The notes beneath the pieces were generated by a model, which did not search any database, had not been told where the DNA came from, and was given only the letters and a program-made list of their open reading frames with translations. The translations under genes and the position numbers were made by a program. Shown piece after piece: positions 26,599 to 34,569 of a DNA stretch of 64,000 nucleotides. The stretch covers positions 124,001 to 188,000 of the forward strand of contig NZ_JAUSUK010000001.1 of NCBI RefSeq assembly GCF_030813515.1. Reading direction: 5' to 3'. Source of the stretch: Rhodopseudomonas julia (lineage in GTDB: Bacteria; Pseudomonadota; Alphaproteobacteria; Rhizobiales; Afifellaceae). Position 1 is the stretch's first letter. Every line of letters starts with the position of its first letter.

Positions 26599-26641
26599 GA
26601 ACTCTCTCTGGATGCTTGAGGAGGGAGCGACGCACGCACGG

Positions 26642-28138
26642 TTAGCTTGCGTCCTGCTCGCGCTTTTTTTGCTGTCTGCGTGCGAAGATCGGATAGGCGA
26701 TCGTCAAAACGATCAGCGCCATGATCGCGTAGGAGAGTGGGCTGGTGAAAAAGATCATCCAGTCGCCACCGGAAATCTGCAGGGAACGGCGGAGATTGGT
26801 TTCGAGGATCGGCCCGAGCACCAGCGCGATGACGAGCGGGGCGCCGGGAATGCGCCAGCGTTCCATGAAATAGCCGAGCACGCCGAAGCCGAGCACGAGC
26901 CAGACATCGAAGAGGCTGTTGCGCAGCGCGTAGGAGCCAATGACGCTGAAGACGATGATCGTCGGTCCGAGCACGGCACTCGGCACTTTGACGACGCGAG
27001 CCACCCAGGGCGCCGCAAACAAGCCCAACGCTGCAAAGGCAAGGTTCGCCAGGAAGAGCGAGAAGATCAACGTATAGACGATCTCCGCGTGATCGGTGAA
27101 AAGCCGCGGCCCCGGCACGAGACCATGGATGGTCAGCCCGCCGATGAAGACCGCGGTGACCGCATTGCCCGGAATGCCGAGGGTCAGCGCCGGCACGAGC
27201 GAGCCGCCGGTCACGGCGTTGTTGGCTGCCTCAGGCGCCGCAACACCCTCGATCTCACCCTTGCCGAAGGCTTCCGGCGTCTTGGAGCGCCGGCGCGCCT
27301 CGTCGTAGCTGATGAAGGCGGCGACGCTGGTGCCTGCTCCCGGCAGAATGCCGATCGCGGAGCCGATGAGGGACGATTTGAAGAGCGTGCGTCCGCAACG
27401 TCTGATGACCGACCAGGCTGGCAGCGTCCGGCCCTTCGTCTTGATCATGTTGCCGGCGCCGATATCGGCCTCGCCCGTGCATAGCGAGATCGCCTGCGAG
27501 ACGGAGAAGATGCCAATCAGGGCCGGAAGCAGCGGCACGCCTTCGAAGAGTTCGTCCTGGCCGAAGGTGAGCCGCGGATATCCGGTGAAAAGATCGAAGC
27601 CGACCGTCGCCAGCAACAGCCCCAAAGCGGCACTGATGAAGGCTTTCGTGGGATTGCCACCCGAGACGCCGAGAATCGAGATCATCCCGAAGATCGTCAG
27701 ATAGACGTATTCCTGCGGCCCGAAGAGGAGCGCCAGACGCGACAATGGCGGTGCCACGAAGAGGAGGACGCAGACGGAGAATACGCCGCCGACGAGGGAG
27801 GCCACCAAGGCCATACCGATCGCCTGCGCCCCCTCCCCGCGCTGCGCCATCGGATAACCGTCGAAGGTCGTGGCGATGGAGGCGTCGGTGCCTGGCGTGC
27901 GCAAAAGAATGGCGGTGATGGAACCGCCGAAAACGGAACTCGTGTAGATCGCTCCGAGGAGCACGAGCGCATTCGCCGGGTCCATGCCGAAGGTGATGGG
28001 AATGCAGAGCGCAACGCCCATCGTGGAGGACAGCCCCGGTAACGCACCTACAAACAGCCCGACAACGGTGCCGATCGCCAGGACCAGCAGGGTCGAAGGG
28101 TCGAAAATATTGGCGGCTGCCGCGAGGATCGCTTCCAT
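26642..28138 (-). CDS. tctA: Tripartite tricarboxylate transporter, large permease subunit
   Basis: A 498-residue inner-membrane protein with about 12 hydrophobic segments. GALPGLSSTMGVALCIPITFGMDP, GSITAILLRTPGT and GIGILPGAGTSVAAFISYDEARR-type motifs (positions about 27360-27290) are hallmarks of TctA. ATG 28138 gives the standard N-terminus and length. Tct systems import citrate, tricarballylate, terephthalate and other carboxylates using a periplasmic receptor and an ion gradient. It works with TctB and TctC encoded immediately upstream in the operon. Confidence 0.93.
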   Translation of the reverse strand: MEAILAAAANIFDPSTLLVLAIGTVVGLFVGALPGLSSTMGVALCIPITFGMDPANALVLLGAIYTSSVFGGSITAILLRTPGTDASIATTFDGYPMAQRGEGAQAIGMALVASLVGGVFSVCVLLFVAPPLSRLALLFGPQEYVYLTIFGMISILGVSGGNPTKAFISAALGLLLATVGFDLFTGYPRLTFGQDELFEGVPLLPALIGIFSVSQAISLCTGEADIGAGNMIKTKGRTLPAWSVIRRCGRTLFKSSLIGSAIGILPGAGTSVAAFISYDEARRRSKTPEAFGKGEIEGVAAPEAANNAVTGGSLVPALTLGIPGNAVTAVFIGGLTIHGLVPGPRLFTDHAEIVYTLIFSLFLANLAFAALGLFAAPWVARVVKVPSAVLGPTIIVFSVIGSYALRNSLFDVWLVLGFGVLGYFMERWRIPGAPLVIALVLGPILETNLRRSLQISGGDWMIFFTSPLSYAIMALIVLTIAYPIFARRQQKKREQDAS

Positions 28139-28164
28139 ACGCTCAGTTCCGTCGGGATCAGGGA

Positions 28165-28626
28165 TTAAAGATAAGCGGCCAGCGGACCGACCGGCGTCGG
28201 AACCGCAAGAAGCAGCGAGAAGATGACGTAGATCAGCCCGGTCATCGCAACGGCCACGGCGAGTCCCGTTAGTCGGCTCAACTCCGAGCGAAGCGCGAAG
28301 AAGACGGCAAGATAGAGAAAGGTCGCCGGGTAGAAGCCGATCCATGGCATCGCCACGGCGAAGATCGCCGTCAGGACCACCACTTCGACGAGTGGCAACC
28401 AGACGCTCTTCGGCGCTTCGTCCGTTTCAGAGCCTTCCTCTGCAACCTCGCCCGTCACCTTGCGCGGACGCAGGCTCGACACGAAGAGAACGGCACCGCC
28501 CAAAAAGAGCGCAGCACTCATCAACAAGGGAAAAAGCGCCGCGCCCCGCTTGAGGCCGTAGACGTCCCAGGCGGCGAAGGCTGCGATCGCCATGACGGCG
28601 ACCGCAATCCATGTATCGCGTTTCAT
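28165..28626 (-). CDS. tctB: Tripartite tricarboxylate transporter, small permease subunit
   Basis: A 153-residue membrane protein with four predicted helices: residues 7-27, 35-55, 78-98 and 118-145. Helix order, size and location between tctC and tctA identify it as the poorly conserved TctB subunit. The loop between helices 2 and 3 is acidic (VAEEGSETDEAP). Gaps to tctC and tctA are 22 and 26 nt. Confidence 0.88.
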   Translation of the reverse strand: MKRDTWIAVAVMAIAAFAAWDVYGLKRGAALFPLLMSAALFLGGAVLFVSSLRPRKVTGEVAEEGSETDEAPKSVWLPLVEVVVLTAIFAVAMPWIGFYPATFLYLAVFFALRSELSRLTGLAVAVAMTGLIYVIFSLLLAVPTPVGPLAAYL

Positions 28627-28648
28627 TGCGCCTGAAATCGCCAGAAGC

Positions 28649-29605
28649 TTACTGCCACGGGCTTTCGGCCCAGAGCTTCTTATAGCCCTCGTCCTGCTCC
28701 TGCATGAAGGCGCGATAATCGTCGCCCACCAGAACGTCGAGAGGCATGTTGAGCTTCTTCAGGTCAGCCTGGAAGTCCGGATCTTCGGTCACCTTCACCA
28801 TCGCATCCCGCAACTTGCCGAGCGCATCCTCATCCATGCCCTTCGGTCCACCGAGGCCGCGCGAGGAGGAAGCGAGGATATTGTAGCCGAGCTCCTTGCC
28901 CGTCGGGGTGTCCGGCAAATCGGCATTGCGCTTGGAAGCCCACACGACGAGCGGCTTCAGTTGACCGTCTTCGACGAGTTCCACCTGCTCGGAGACATTG
29001 CCTTCGATGGCATCGATATGGCCGCCCATAAGCGCGGCTTTGGCTTCGGCATCGCCGTTGAAGGCAACCATATTGAATTCGACGTCAGCTTCACTTTCCA
29101 GCTGCAGGACCGCCAAATGATCGCCGCCGCCGACGCCCTCGTGGCTGACGGTGAGCGTCTTTTCCTTCGCCGCGGCGAGGAAGTCCTCGAGGGAGGCGTA
29201 ATCGGAGGTGCCGGCCACAGCGAGCACACCCGGATCGGTCACGATGTTGGCGACATAATCGAAGGTGTCGAGGTTGAAGGTCACGTCAGGACGCACGATC
29301 GGGCTCGTCAGAATGCCGGAATTGATCCAGCCGATCGTATAACCGTCGGGCTTGGCACTGGCGATCGCCGCAAAGCCGATCTGGCCGCCGGCGCCCGGCC
29401 GGTTCACGACAACCATCGGCTTGCCGAGATACTTCTCGCCGTATTCGGCAATGAGGCGGGCCAGGACGTCGGTGCTGCCGCCCGCGCCGTAAGGCACGAT
29501 CATCTCGACAGGCTTCTCAGGGTACTCGGCGTAGGAGGGGGAGGCGAAAATGGCGAGCGAAGAGGCCGCGAGGGCCAAGGCCGCCAGACTGGACTTGAGG
29601 TGCAT
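28649..29605 (-). CDS. tctC: Tripartite tricarboxylate transporter periplasmic receptor (TctC/Bug family)
   Basis: A 318-residue Bug-family binding protein. A signal peptide of about 26 residues ends SYAEYPEKPV, and the mature N-terminus shows the family motif PYGAGGSTDVLAR, followed by NRPGAGGQIGFAAIASAKPDGYT, which forms the carboxylate-binding loops. Its ligand is likely a di- or tricarboxylate but cannot be specified. It lies 26 nt after the RraA-family gene and before tctB, tctA and aspC. Confidence 0.92.
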   Translation of the reverse strand: MHLKSSLAALALAASSLAIFASPSYAEYPEKPVEMIVPYGAGGSTDVLARLIAEYGEKYLGKPMVVVNRPGAGGQIGFAAIASAKPDGYTIGWINSGILTSPIVRPDVTFNLDTFDYVANIVTDPGVLAVAGTSDYASLEDFLAAAKEKTLTVSHEGVGGGDHLAVLQLESEADVEFNMVAFNGDAEAKAALMGGHIDAIEGNVSEQVELVEDGQLKPLVVWASKRNADLPDTPTGKELGYNILASSSRGLGGPKGMDEDALGKLRDAMVKVTEDPDFQADLKKLNMPLDVLVGDDYRAFMQEQDEGYKKLWAESPWQ

Positions 29606-29631
29606 AAGAGTTCCTTTCCTCTTGAATATGC

Positions 29632-30306
29632 TCAGGGACGACCGCTTTTGCGGATCTTTTTGCGCCGGAGGAGATCTTCGATCACTTCCAGCGGGGCTTG
29701 GGAGGCGAGCGCAGCTTCCTGGTCGCGCTCGAGTTGCTCGATATCCTCGATCTCGACGAGAACCGCGTCGATGAAATCCTGCGGAATGACGACGACACCG
29801 TCGGCGTCGGCGACGAGATAATCACCCGGGCAAACGCGGGCACCAGCGCATTCCACCGGAACGTCGACATCAACGAGGACGATGGCCGGGGGGCGGGCCG
29901 AGATGCCCCGCGTGAAGACCGGGAAATCCATTTCCCGGATGAGGCTCGCATCACGCGCCAGAGAATCGGAGACGATGCCGCCGAGCCCCTGGAAGAAGGC
30001 TGCATGTGCCACGTTCTCGCCCAGGATCCAGGTGTTGGCGCATCCGGTATCAAGAACGAGAATACGCCCCTCCGGAGTGCTGCGGATGGCCGAATAGATA
30101 TTCGTCTTGGCTTTGGTCGCGCCCGTCTTCGGCGCGTATTTGACGGTACGGGCGCGCCCAACCAGTCGGTTCGCCTCGCCGAGCGGGAGGACGCCGTCCA
30201 TCCAGCCGCTCAGGCCGAGACGGACGAGTGCATCGGTGACCGCTCCCGACTCGACACTGCGCAGGCGCTCCAGGATTTCCACTTCGGTCCAGCTGCTTTC
30301 CGTCAT
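29632..30306 (-). CDS. RraA-family protein (4-hydroxy-4-methyl-2-oxoglutarate aldolase type)
   Basis: A 224-residue RraA-like/HMG aldolase-family protein. The signature segment GLGGIVSDSLARDASLI carries the Asp and the Arg-Asp pair that bind metal and substrate in catalytic members, and CPGDYLVADADGVVVIP is the C-terminal family motif. This supports an aldolase that releases pyruvate from a 4-hydroxy-2-oxo-acid, or an oxaloacetate decarboxylase, rather than the E. coli RraA role of RNase E inhibitor. GTG at 30327 is an alternative start that adds seven residues. It is the first gene of the Tct operon and faces the LysR gene across 142 nt. Confidence 0.82.
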   Translation of the reverse strand: MTESSWTEVEILERLRSVESGAVTDALVRLGLSGWMDGVLPLGEANRLVGRARTVKYAPKTGATKAKTNIYSAIRSTPEGRILVLDTGCANTWILGENVAHAAFFQGLGGIVSDSLARDASLIREMDFPVFTRGISARPPAIVLVDVDVPVECAGARVCPGDYLVADADGVVVIPQDFIDAVLVEIEDIEQLERDQEAALASQAPLEVIEDLLRRKKIRKSGRP

Positions 30307-30366
30307 TTTCGGGTTATCGCCTTTCACATCGTCAAGGGAGCGTCTTTGCTCCTCATTTTTAGCGTA

Positions 30367-30381
30367 ATTTCATCCTGAAAT
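30367..30381. promoter_or_regulatory. LysR-type site near the rraA start
   Basis: Arms ATTTCA and TGAAAT with a 3-nt spacer form a perfect inverted repeat and contain a T-N11-A arrangement (T30368, A30380). It lies 61 nt upstream of the rraA start, within the divergent rraA/lysR region, and could be the activation site. Confidence 0.5.
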
Positions 30382-30419
30382 AGTGTTCGGGCAGCTTGCA
30401 AATATTGTCTTCCCATGCT

Positions 30420-30440
30420 CCGATAACCTGTAGTTATCGG
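30420..30440. promoter_or_regulatory. LysR-type recognition site near the lysR start
   Basis: Arms CCGATAAC and GTTATCGG around CTGTA make a perfect 8-bp inverted repeat that contains the T-N11-A core of LysR-type sites. It ends 8 nt before the lysR start codon, so binding would repress the lysR gene itself. Confidence 0.7.
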
Positions 30441-30448
30441 GTGCGCTC

Positions 30449-31345
30449 ATGAACTTTCGGCAGATTGAGGTCTTTCGCGCGGTGATCGAGGCCGGCTCGA
30501 TGACCGGGGCCGCAGCGGCTCTCAACATCTCGCAACCTGGCGTTACGAAGACGATCGCCGCCCTGGAAGCCTCCTGCGGCTATCCCCTGTTCACGCGCAG
30601 CGCCGGGCGCATTACGCCCACACCGGAAGCTCGTCAGTTGCATCAAACGACCGAGCGCGTGTTCGTCGGCATCGACGAGATCAAGCGCGCCTCGTCGAAT
30701 ATCCGCGACCGGGTGGCGGGCCATCTGGCGATCGCCTCCTTTCCCGCTCTCGCGTCCCGTTATCTGCCGAAAGTCCTGTCCAGCTTCCTGCATGAACGCG
30801 GGGGGGTGAAACTCTCACTGCAGGGGACCGCTTCACGCCAGATTATTCTCGCCGCGGCGGCGCAGCAAATTGATGTGGGTATCTCGATCCTGCAATCCGA
30901 CGATGCCGCGATCGAGACGGAGCATCTCCACCGCCTGGAACGGGTCTGTGTGGTGCCGGCTGGCCATCGCCTCGCCTCGGCGGAGCGCATCCGTCTCTAC
31001 GATCTGCGCAACGAGCCCTTCATCTCTCTCGACGCTTTCGATCCGGAGCGTCTCGCCATCGAAAAGATGTTTTCCGATCTCGGCGTGGGGCGCCACGACC
31101 AGATCGAAACGCGGCATTCCGACAGCGCCTGTGCCTTCGTTGCCAATGGGGTCGGGACAACCATCGTCGATCCGTTCACACCGCTCGCCTTCGGCGATGC
31201 GGTCGTTGCAAGGCCGCTCACGCCGCCGGTCTATCTCAATGTCTGGACATTGTGGCCAAGACACCGGATCCGCTCGAAGCTCGCCATCGAATTCGTCCAG
31301 ACACTGCGCCGCTCGCTGCAGACGCATGCGCCCGGGAGCTTGTGA
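30449..31345 (+). CDS. LysR-family transcriptional regulator
   Basis: A 298-residue LysR regulator: an N-terminal helix-turn-helix (MNFRQIEVFRAVIEAGSM, then AAAALNISQPGVTKTIAALE, residues 1-60) and a periplasmic-binding-protein-like effector domain. The divergent position to rraA-tctCBA-aspC, with two T-N11-A palindromes between, makes it the likely regulator of that operon, probably responding to the imported carboxylate or its breakdown product. Start at 30449 is the only one consistent with the conserved N-terminus. It converges on the DUF1989 gene, 12 nt away. Confidence 0.88.
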   Translation: MNFRQIEVFRAVIEAGSMTGAAAALNISQPGVTKTIAALEASCGYPLFTRSAGRITPTPEARQLHQTTERVFVGIDEIKRASSNIRDRVAGHLAIASFPALASRYLPKVLSSFLHERGGVKLSLQGTASRQIILAAAAQQIDVGISILQSDDAAIETEHLHRLERVCVVPAGHRLASAERIRLYDLRNEPFISLDAFDPERLAIEKMFSDLGVGRHDQIETRHSDSACAFVANGVGTTIVDPFTPLAFGDAVVARPLTPPVYLNVWTLWPRHRIRSKLAIEFVQTLRRSLQTHAPGSL

Positions 31346-31357
31346 GGCGGCCGCGTC

Positions 31358-32218
31358 TCACATGCCGTGGCGGCGGCTGTAGGCGTTCGTCTCGGTAGGA
31401 CGCCATCCATGCGGTTTGCTTGCCGGCTCGTAGACTTCGACAAGAAGCGGATGGCAGGTGGCGGCATCGCTTGAATGCTCGCTCGAACAATCGCCGCCCG
31501 GACAGGCGGAAAGCGCCCCCAGCAGATCAATCTCGGCAAAGAACTCCAGATAATCGCCCGGACGTACCGGCGTCGCCTTCATGAAATACTGCCCGGTGTC
31601 GCGCGTGAAGCCGGTGCACATGAAGACGTTGAGGACGTCGTGCACATACCGCTCCGCCTCGTCCGGAGAGATCCCGGCCGCGGCGGCGAGCGCACGGATG
31701 AGATTGGAATGGCAGCAGAAATGATAATCGCCGCCGGACAAAAGCCGGTTGGTATAAGGATCACAGCGCGTGCCGATCACGTCATGGACGGAACCGCCGA
31801 AGCGGTCGAAGCCATACCAGTCGAGCGTGTCGTCGGTGATCGTCGCCATCGGCCGCAGAAACGGCAGGCATGACCACAACCGATCGCCGGTCGACAGATG
31901 CGTGCCGTGAAGCGCGCGCGTCTTGCCCGAATAGAAGCGCTCGGCGAGATCCCCCTCATGCCAGAGGTTGAGATCACCAACCTGGGGGCCCTCCACGGAA
32001 ACGATGCGAAAGAAATGTCCGGCCGGCACGCTGAATGTGCGGGCATCGCGCGGCGGCACCAGCGTTTCCGAGATTTTTGTCCAGCCGTCGCGGGCCGCGC
32101 GATAGGCCTTGAGATCGACAGGGGGCAACGTCGCCGTCGGATAGCAGATCACCGGTTCGACATCCCGGCGCGCGACGGCATCGTCCGGCGCCTCATGCTC
32201 TGGCTGCTTTAACTTCAT
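31358..32218 (-). CDS. DUF1989 (urea carboxylase-associated family) protein
   Basis: A 286-residue cytoplasmic protein of the DUF1989 family. Family features are VPAGHFFRIVSVEGPQVGDLNLW, DTLDWYG, GTRCDPYTN, YHFCCHSN and the Cys/His-rich ACPGGDCS near the C-terminus, which could bind a metal. Members are often found beside urea carboxylase or guanidine/amidine degradation genes, but none of those is present here, so the role is unknown. ATG 32218 has GAGGA at 6 nt and is used instead of the upstream frame. Confidence 0.75.
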   Translation of the reverse strand: MKLKQPEHEAPDDAVARRDVEPVICYPTATLPPVDLKAYRAARDGWTKISETLVPPRDARTFSVPAGHFFRIVSVEGPQVGDLNLWHEGDLAERFYSGKTRALHGTHLSTGDRLWSCLPFLRPMATITDDTLDWYGFDRFGGSVHDVIGTRCDPYTNRLLSGGDYHFCCHSNLIRALAAAAGISPDEAERYVHDVLNVFMCTGFTRDTGQYFMKATPVRPGDYLEFFAEIDLLGALSACPGGDCSSEHSSDAATCHPLLVEVYEPASKPHGWRPTETNAYSRRHGM

Positions 32219-32487
32219 CGCATCCTCGTCGTGAGAAGTCCCACCGTCACCCCTGCCACCGCCCAGCCGGCTTGCCAAGGCGCGCACCGATCGCAGCCTG
32301 CCATCCGGCACCTGCTCCAGAGCGGTACGCCCTTTTCCTTCAGTGACGTGGAGATAGAGCCCTCAACGGCGGTTCGACTGCTATTCTTCGGTCGCGCCGT
32401 GCTTTGAGCTGCTCGACTTATCCCCGTCGCATCCGCCGCGATTAGCTTGGAAGTCCTTCGATTTCGGCCAACCAAGGGATGGCGACG

Positions 32488-33564
32488 ATGGACACAGAAA
32501 ACCTCTCTCTTCCGACGATCCTCTCCGCACAAGCGCAGAAGCATATCACCCACAACGAAGCGCTCAGGATGCTTGATGCGCTGGTGCAACTCGCCGTCAT
32601 CCGCAGGGATCTCACCGCCCCACCGGCCGATCCGATGTCGGGCGCCCGCTATATCGTAGCGGCAGGAGCTGAAGGCGTCTGGTCGGGGCACGACAGCGAA
32701 ATCGCTGCGTTCCAGGACGGGGCTTGGACATTCTACACGCCGAAGCCCGGCTTCCTCGCGCTTGCCATCAGCGAGATGCTGCCGATGGTCTTCGACGGCG
32801 TTGCCTGGGTGGCACTCACCTCCGAACCACCCGACACCCTGCCCAGTCTCGGCATCAACACCGTTTCCGAGACAAACAACCGCCTCGCCGTCAAATCCGA
32901 CGCCATTCTCTTCAGCCACGACGATGTGACACCGGGCAGCGGAAACATGCGCGTCGCGCTCAACAAGGCGACGACGGGGGCCGACGCCGGCTTCACCTTC
33001 CAGAGCGATTATTCGGCCCGGGCCCTCTTCGGTCTTTTGGGCTCAGACGATTTCACTCTCAAAGTCTCATCTGACGGGTCTACCTATCACACCGGCCTCG
33101 TCCTCGATCGCGAAAGCGGCGCCGTCACCATGCCGGCGAATGTCCGTTTCAGCGCCTATCTGAGCTACGGGCAGAATTATGCGGCGGGTGCCTGGCGGGA
33201 CATGCTCTTCAACAATTTCCGCCACAACGATCAGCTCGCCGCCATCATCGCGAGCAACGTCCTGACCTTCACGGCTCCGAGCGACGGGATTTATCTCTTC
33301 GGGCTCGCAGGCACGTTCGAGGCCGGTGCGGGCACGCCCTCGAAGCTGCAAGTCGGTCTCTCCGTCAACGGCGCACCACCGACCGGCGACACGATCGGCA
33401 CGACGGGCGACGCTGCCTTCGTCTCCGGAGAAACCCAGGTGCAGGCGAGCGCGCTCCTCAAGCTTGCGGCCGGCGATACGGTCAACCCGAAGATTTGTCC
33501 CACCGGTGCGGCGGGACGTATCCTCGCCAACGAGAATTTCTTCTGGGGGACGCGACTTCCCTAA
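32488..33564 (+). CDS. DUF2793 tail-fibre-like protein with C-terminal jelly-roll (C1q/TNF-like) domain
   Basis: A 358-residue protein. The N-terminal half (LSLPTILSAQAQKHITHNEALRMLDALVQ, then ARYIVAAGAEGVWSGHDSEIA and FYTPKPGFLAL) is the DUF2793 domain found in alphaproteobacterial phage and gene-transfer-agent tail fibres. The last 130 residues (LSYGQNYAAGAWRDM, TAPSDGIYLFGLAGTF, and a final FFWGTRLP) look like a C1q/TNF-type jelly-roll that often binds receptors. No signal peptide. ATG 32488 is chosen because AAGGG is 9 nt upstream; ATG 32479 would have that RBS touching it. No other phage gene is nearby. Confidence 0.75.
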   Translation: MDTENLSLPTILSAQAQKHITHNEALRMLDALVQLAVIRRDLTAPPADPMSGARYIVAAGAEGVWSGHDSEIAAFQDGAWTFYTPKPGFLALAISEMLPMVFDGVAWVALTSEPPDTLPSLGINTVSETNNRLAVKSDAILFSHDDVTPGSGNMRVALNKATTGADAGFTFQSDYSARALFGLLGSDDFTLKVSSDGSTYHTGLVLDRESGAVTMPANVRFSAYLSYGQNYAAGAWRDMLFNNFRHNDQLAAIIASNVLTFTAPSDGIYLFGLAGTFEAGAGTPSKLQVGLSVNGAPPTGDTIGTTGDAAFVSGETQVQASALLKLAAGDTVNPKICPTGAAGRILANENFFWGTRLP

Positions 33565-33662
33565 ACCGCCACGCAGCACAGAAAAACTCATTGGTGTGGG
33601 TGATCGCTTTACCCGCGACACGATGTCTTGTCTGCGCGCCGGCTGAGTGTACGATCACACAA

Positions 33663-34562
33663 ATGACACACTCTGCCTCATCCGCGCTGGCCCACCCCGT
33701 TACCGATGGCGTCGGGGCCGGCTTTGCGAGCCTCCTCAGATCCTGGCGCGAGGCAGGAGATGCGCGTGCGCCAATCGTCATGGGCATCGTCAATGTGACG
33801 CCCGATTCCTTCTCCGACGGCGGGCATTTCTTTCGCACCGAAGCGGCGATCGAGCACGGGCTTAGACTTCATGACGAAGGCGCGGCGATCCTCGACGTGG
33901 GCGGAGAATCAACACGCGCCAATGCCGAACCGGTGGCGGCCGACGAAGAGATCCGACGCATCCTTCCCGTCATCGAGGCGCTGACGGCAAACGGCATCCT
34001 CGTTTCGGTCGACACCATGAAGGCCGAGGTCGCCAGGGCCGCGATTTCGGCGGGCGCGCAAATCCTCAACGATGTGCGCGGCCTCCTGGGTGATCCGGAG
34101 ATGGCCGAGGTTGCCGCACGCACCGGTGCCGGCGTCATTGCCATGCACAATCAAGGTATCTTCGGCTCAGCGAAGCCAATGGAGTTCGACCCGGTGGCGG
34201 GCTGCATCGCCTTCTTCCGGCGCGCATTGGAGGTGGCACACGAGGCCGGTGTCGCCGAAGACCGGCTCGTTCTCGATCCCGGATTCGGCTTCGGCAAGTC
34301 GCCAGAGCAGAACCTGCAGATTCTTGCGCGATTCGGAGAATTGGGAGCGCTCGGCCTGCCGCTCCTCGCCGGGACATCGCGAAAATCCTTTATCGCCAAA
34401 GTCGCGGGGGCCGACGACACCGAGCGCCTTGCCGGAACGCTCGCCACCAATGTCGTAGCAGCCTTGGCGGGTGCTGCGATCGTGCGCGTCCATGACGTTG
34501 CGGAACATGTGGCGGCGATGCGCATCGCCGCCGCCATTCGTGGCGCCGGCACCAGCGGCTAG
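33663..34562 (+). CDS. folP: Dihydropteroate synthase
   Basis: A 299-residue TIM-barrel enzyme that joins p-aminobenzoate to hydroxymethyl-dihydropterin pyrophosphate in folate synthesis. Conserved signatures GIVNVTPDSFSDGG, DVGGESTRANA, DPGFGFGKS and AGTSRKSFI are intact. The first 35 residues precede the core and are variable. ATG 33663 was chosen from the upstream candidates by the usual length of FolP. No folate neighbours (folB, folK, glmM) are visible. It converges on the aminotransferase gene 7 nt away. Confidence 0.93.
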   Translation: MTHSASSALAHPVTDGVGAGFASLLRSWREAGDARAPIVMGIVNVTPDSFSDGGHFFRTEAAIEHGLRLHDEGAAILDVGGESTRANAEPVAADEEIRRILPVIEALTANGILVSVDTMKAEVARAAISAGAQILNDVRGLLGDPEMAEVAARTGAGVIAMHNQGIFGSAKPMEFDPVAGCIAFFRRALEVAHEAGVAEDRLVLDPGFGFGKSPEQNLQILARFGELGALGLPLLAGTSRKSFIAKVAGADDTERLAGTLATNVVAALAGAAIVRVHDVAEHVAAMRIAAAIRGAGTSG

Positions 34563-34569
34563 GATCGAC

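Noticed and set aside
26642-26700. T-tract near the 3' end of tctA as an intrinsic terminator
   Set aside because: The run of T on the plus strand encodes Lys residues of the TctA C-terminus on the minus strand and is not preceded by a stem.
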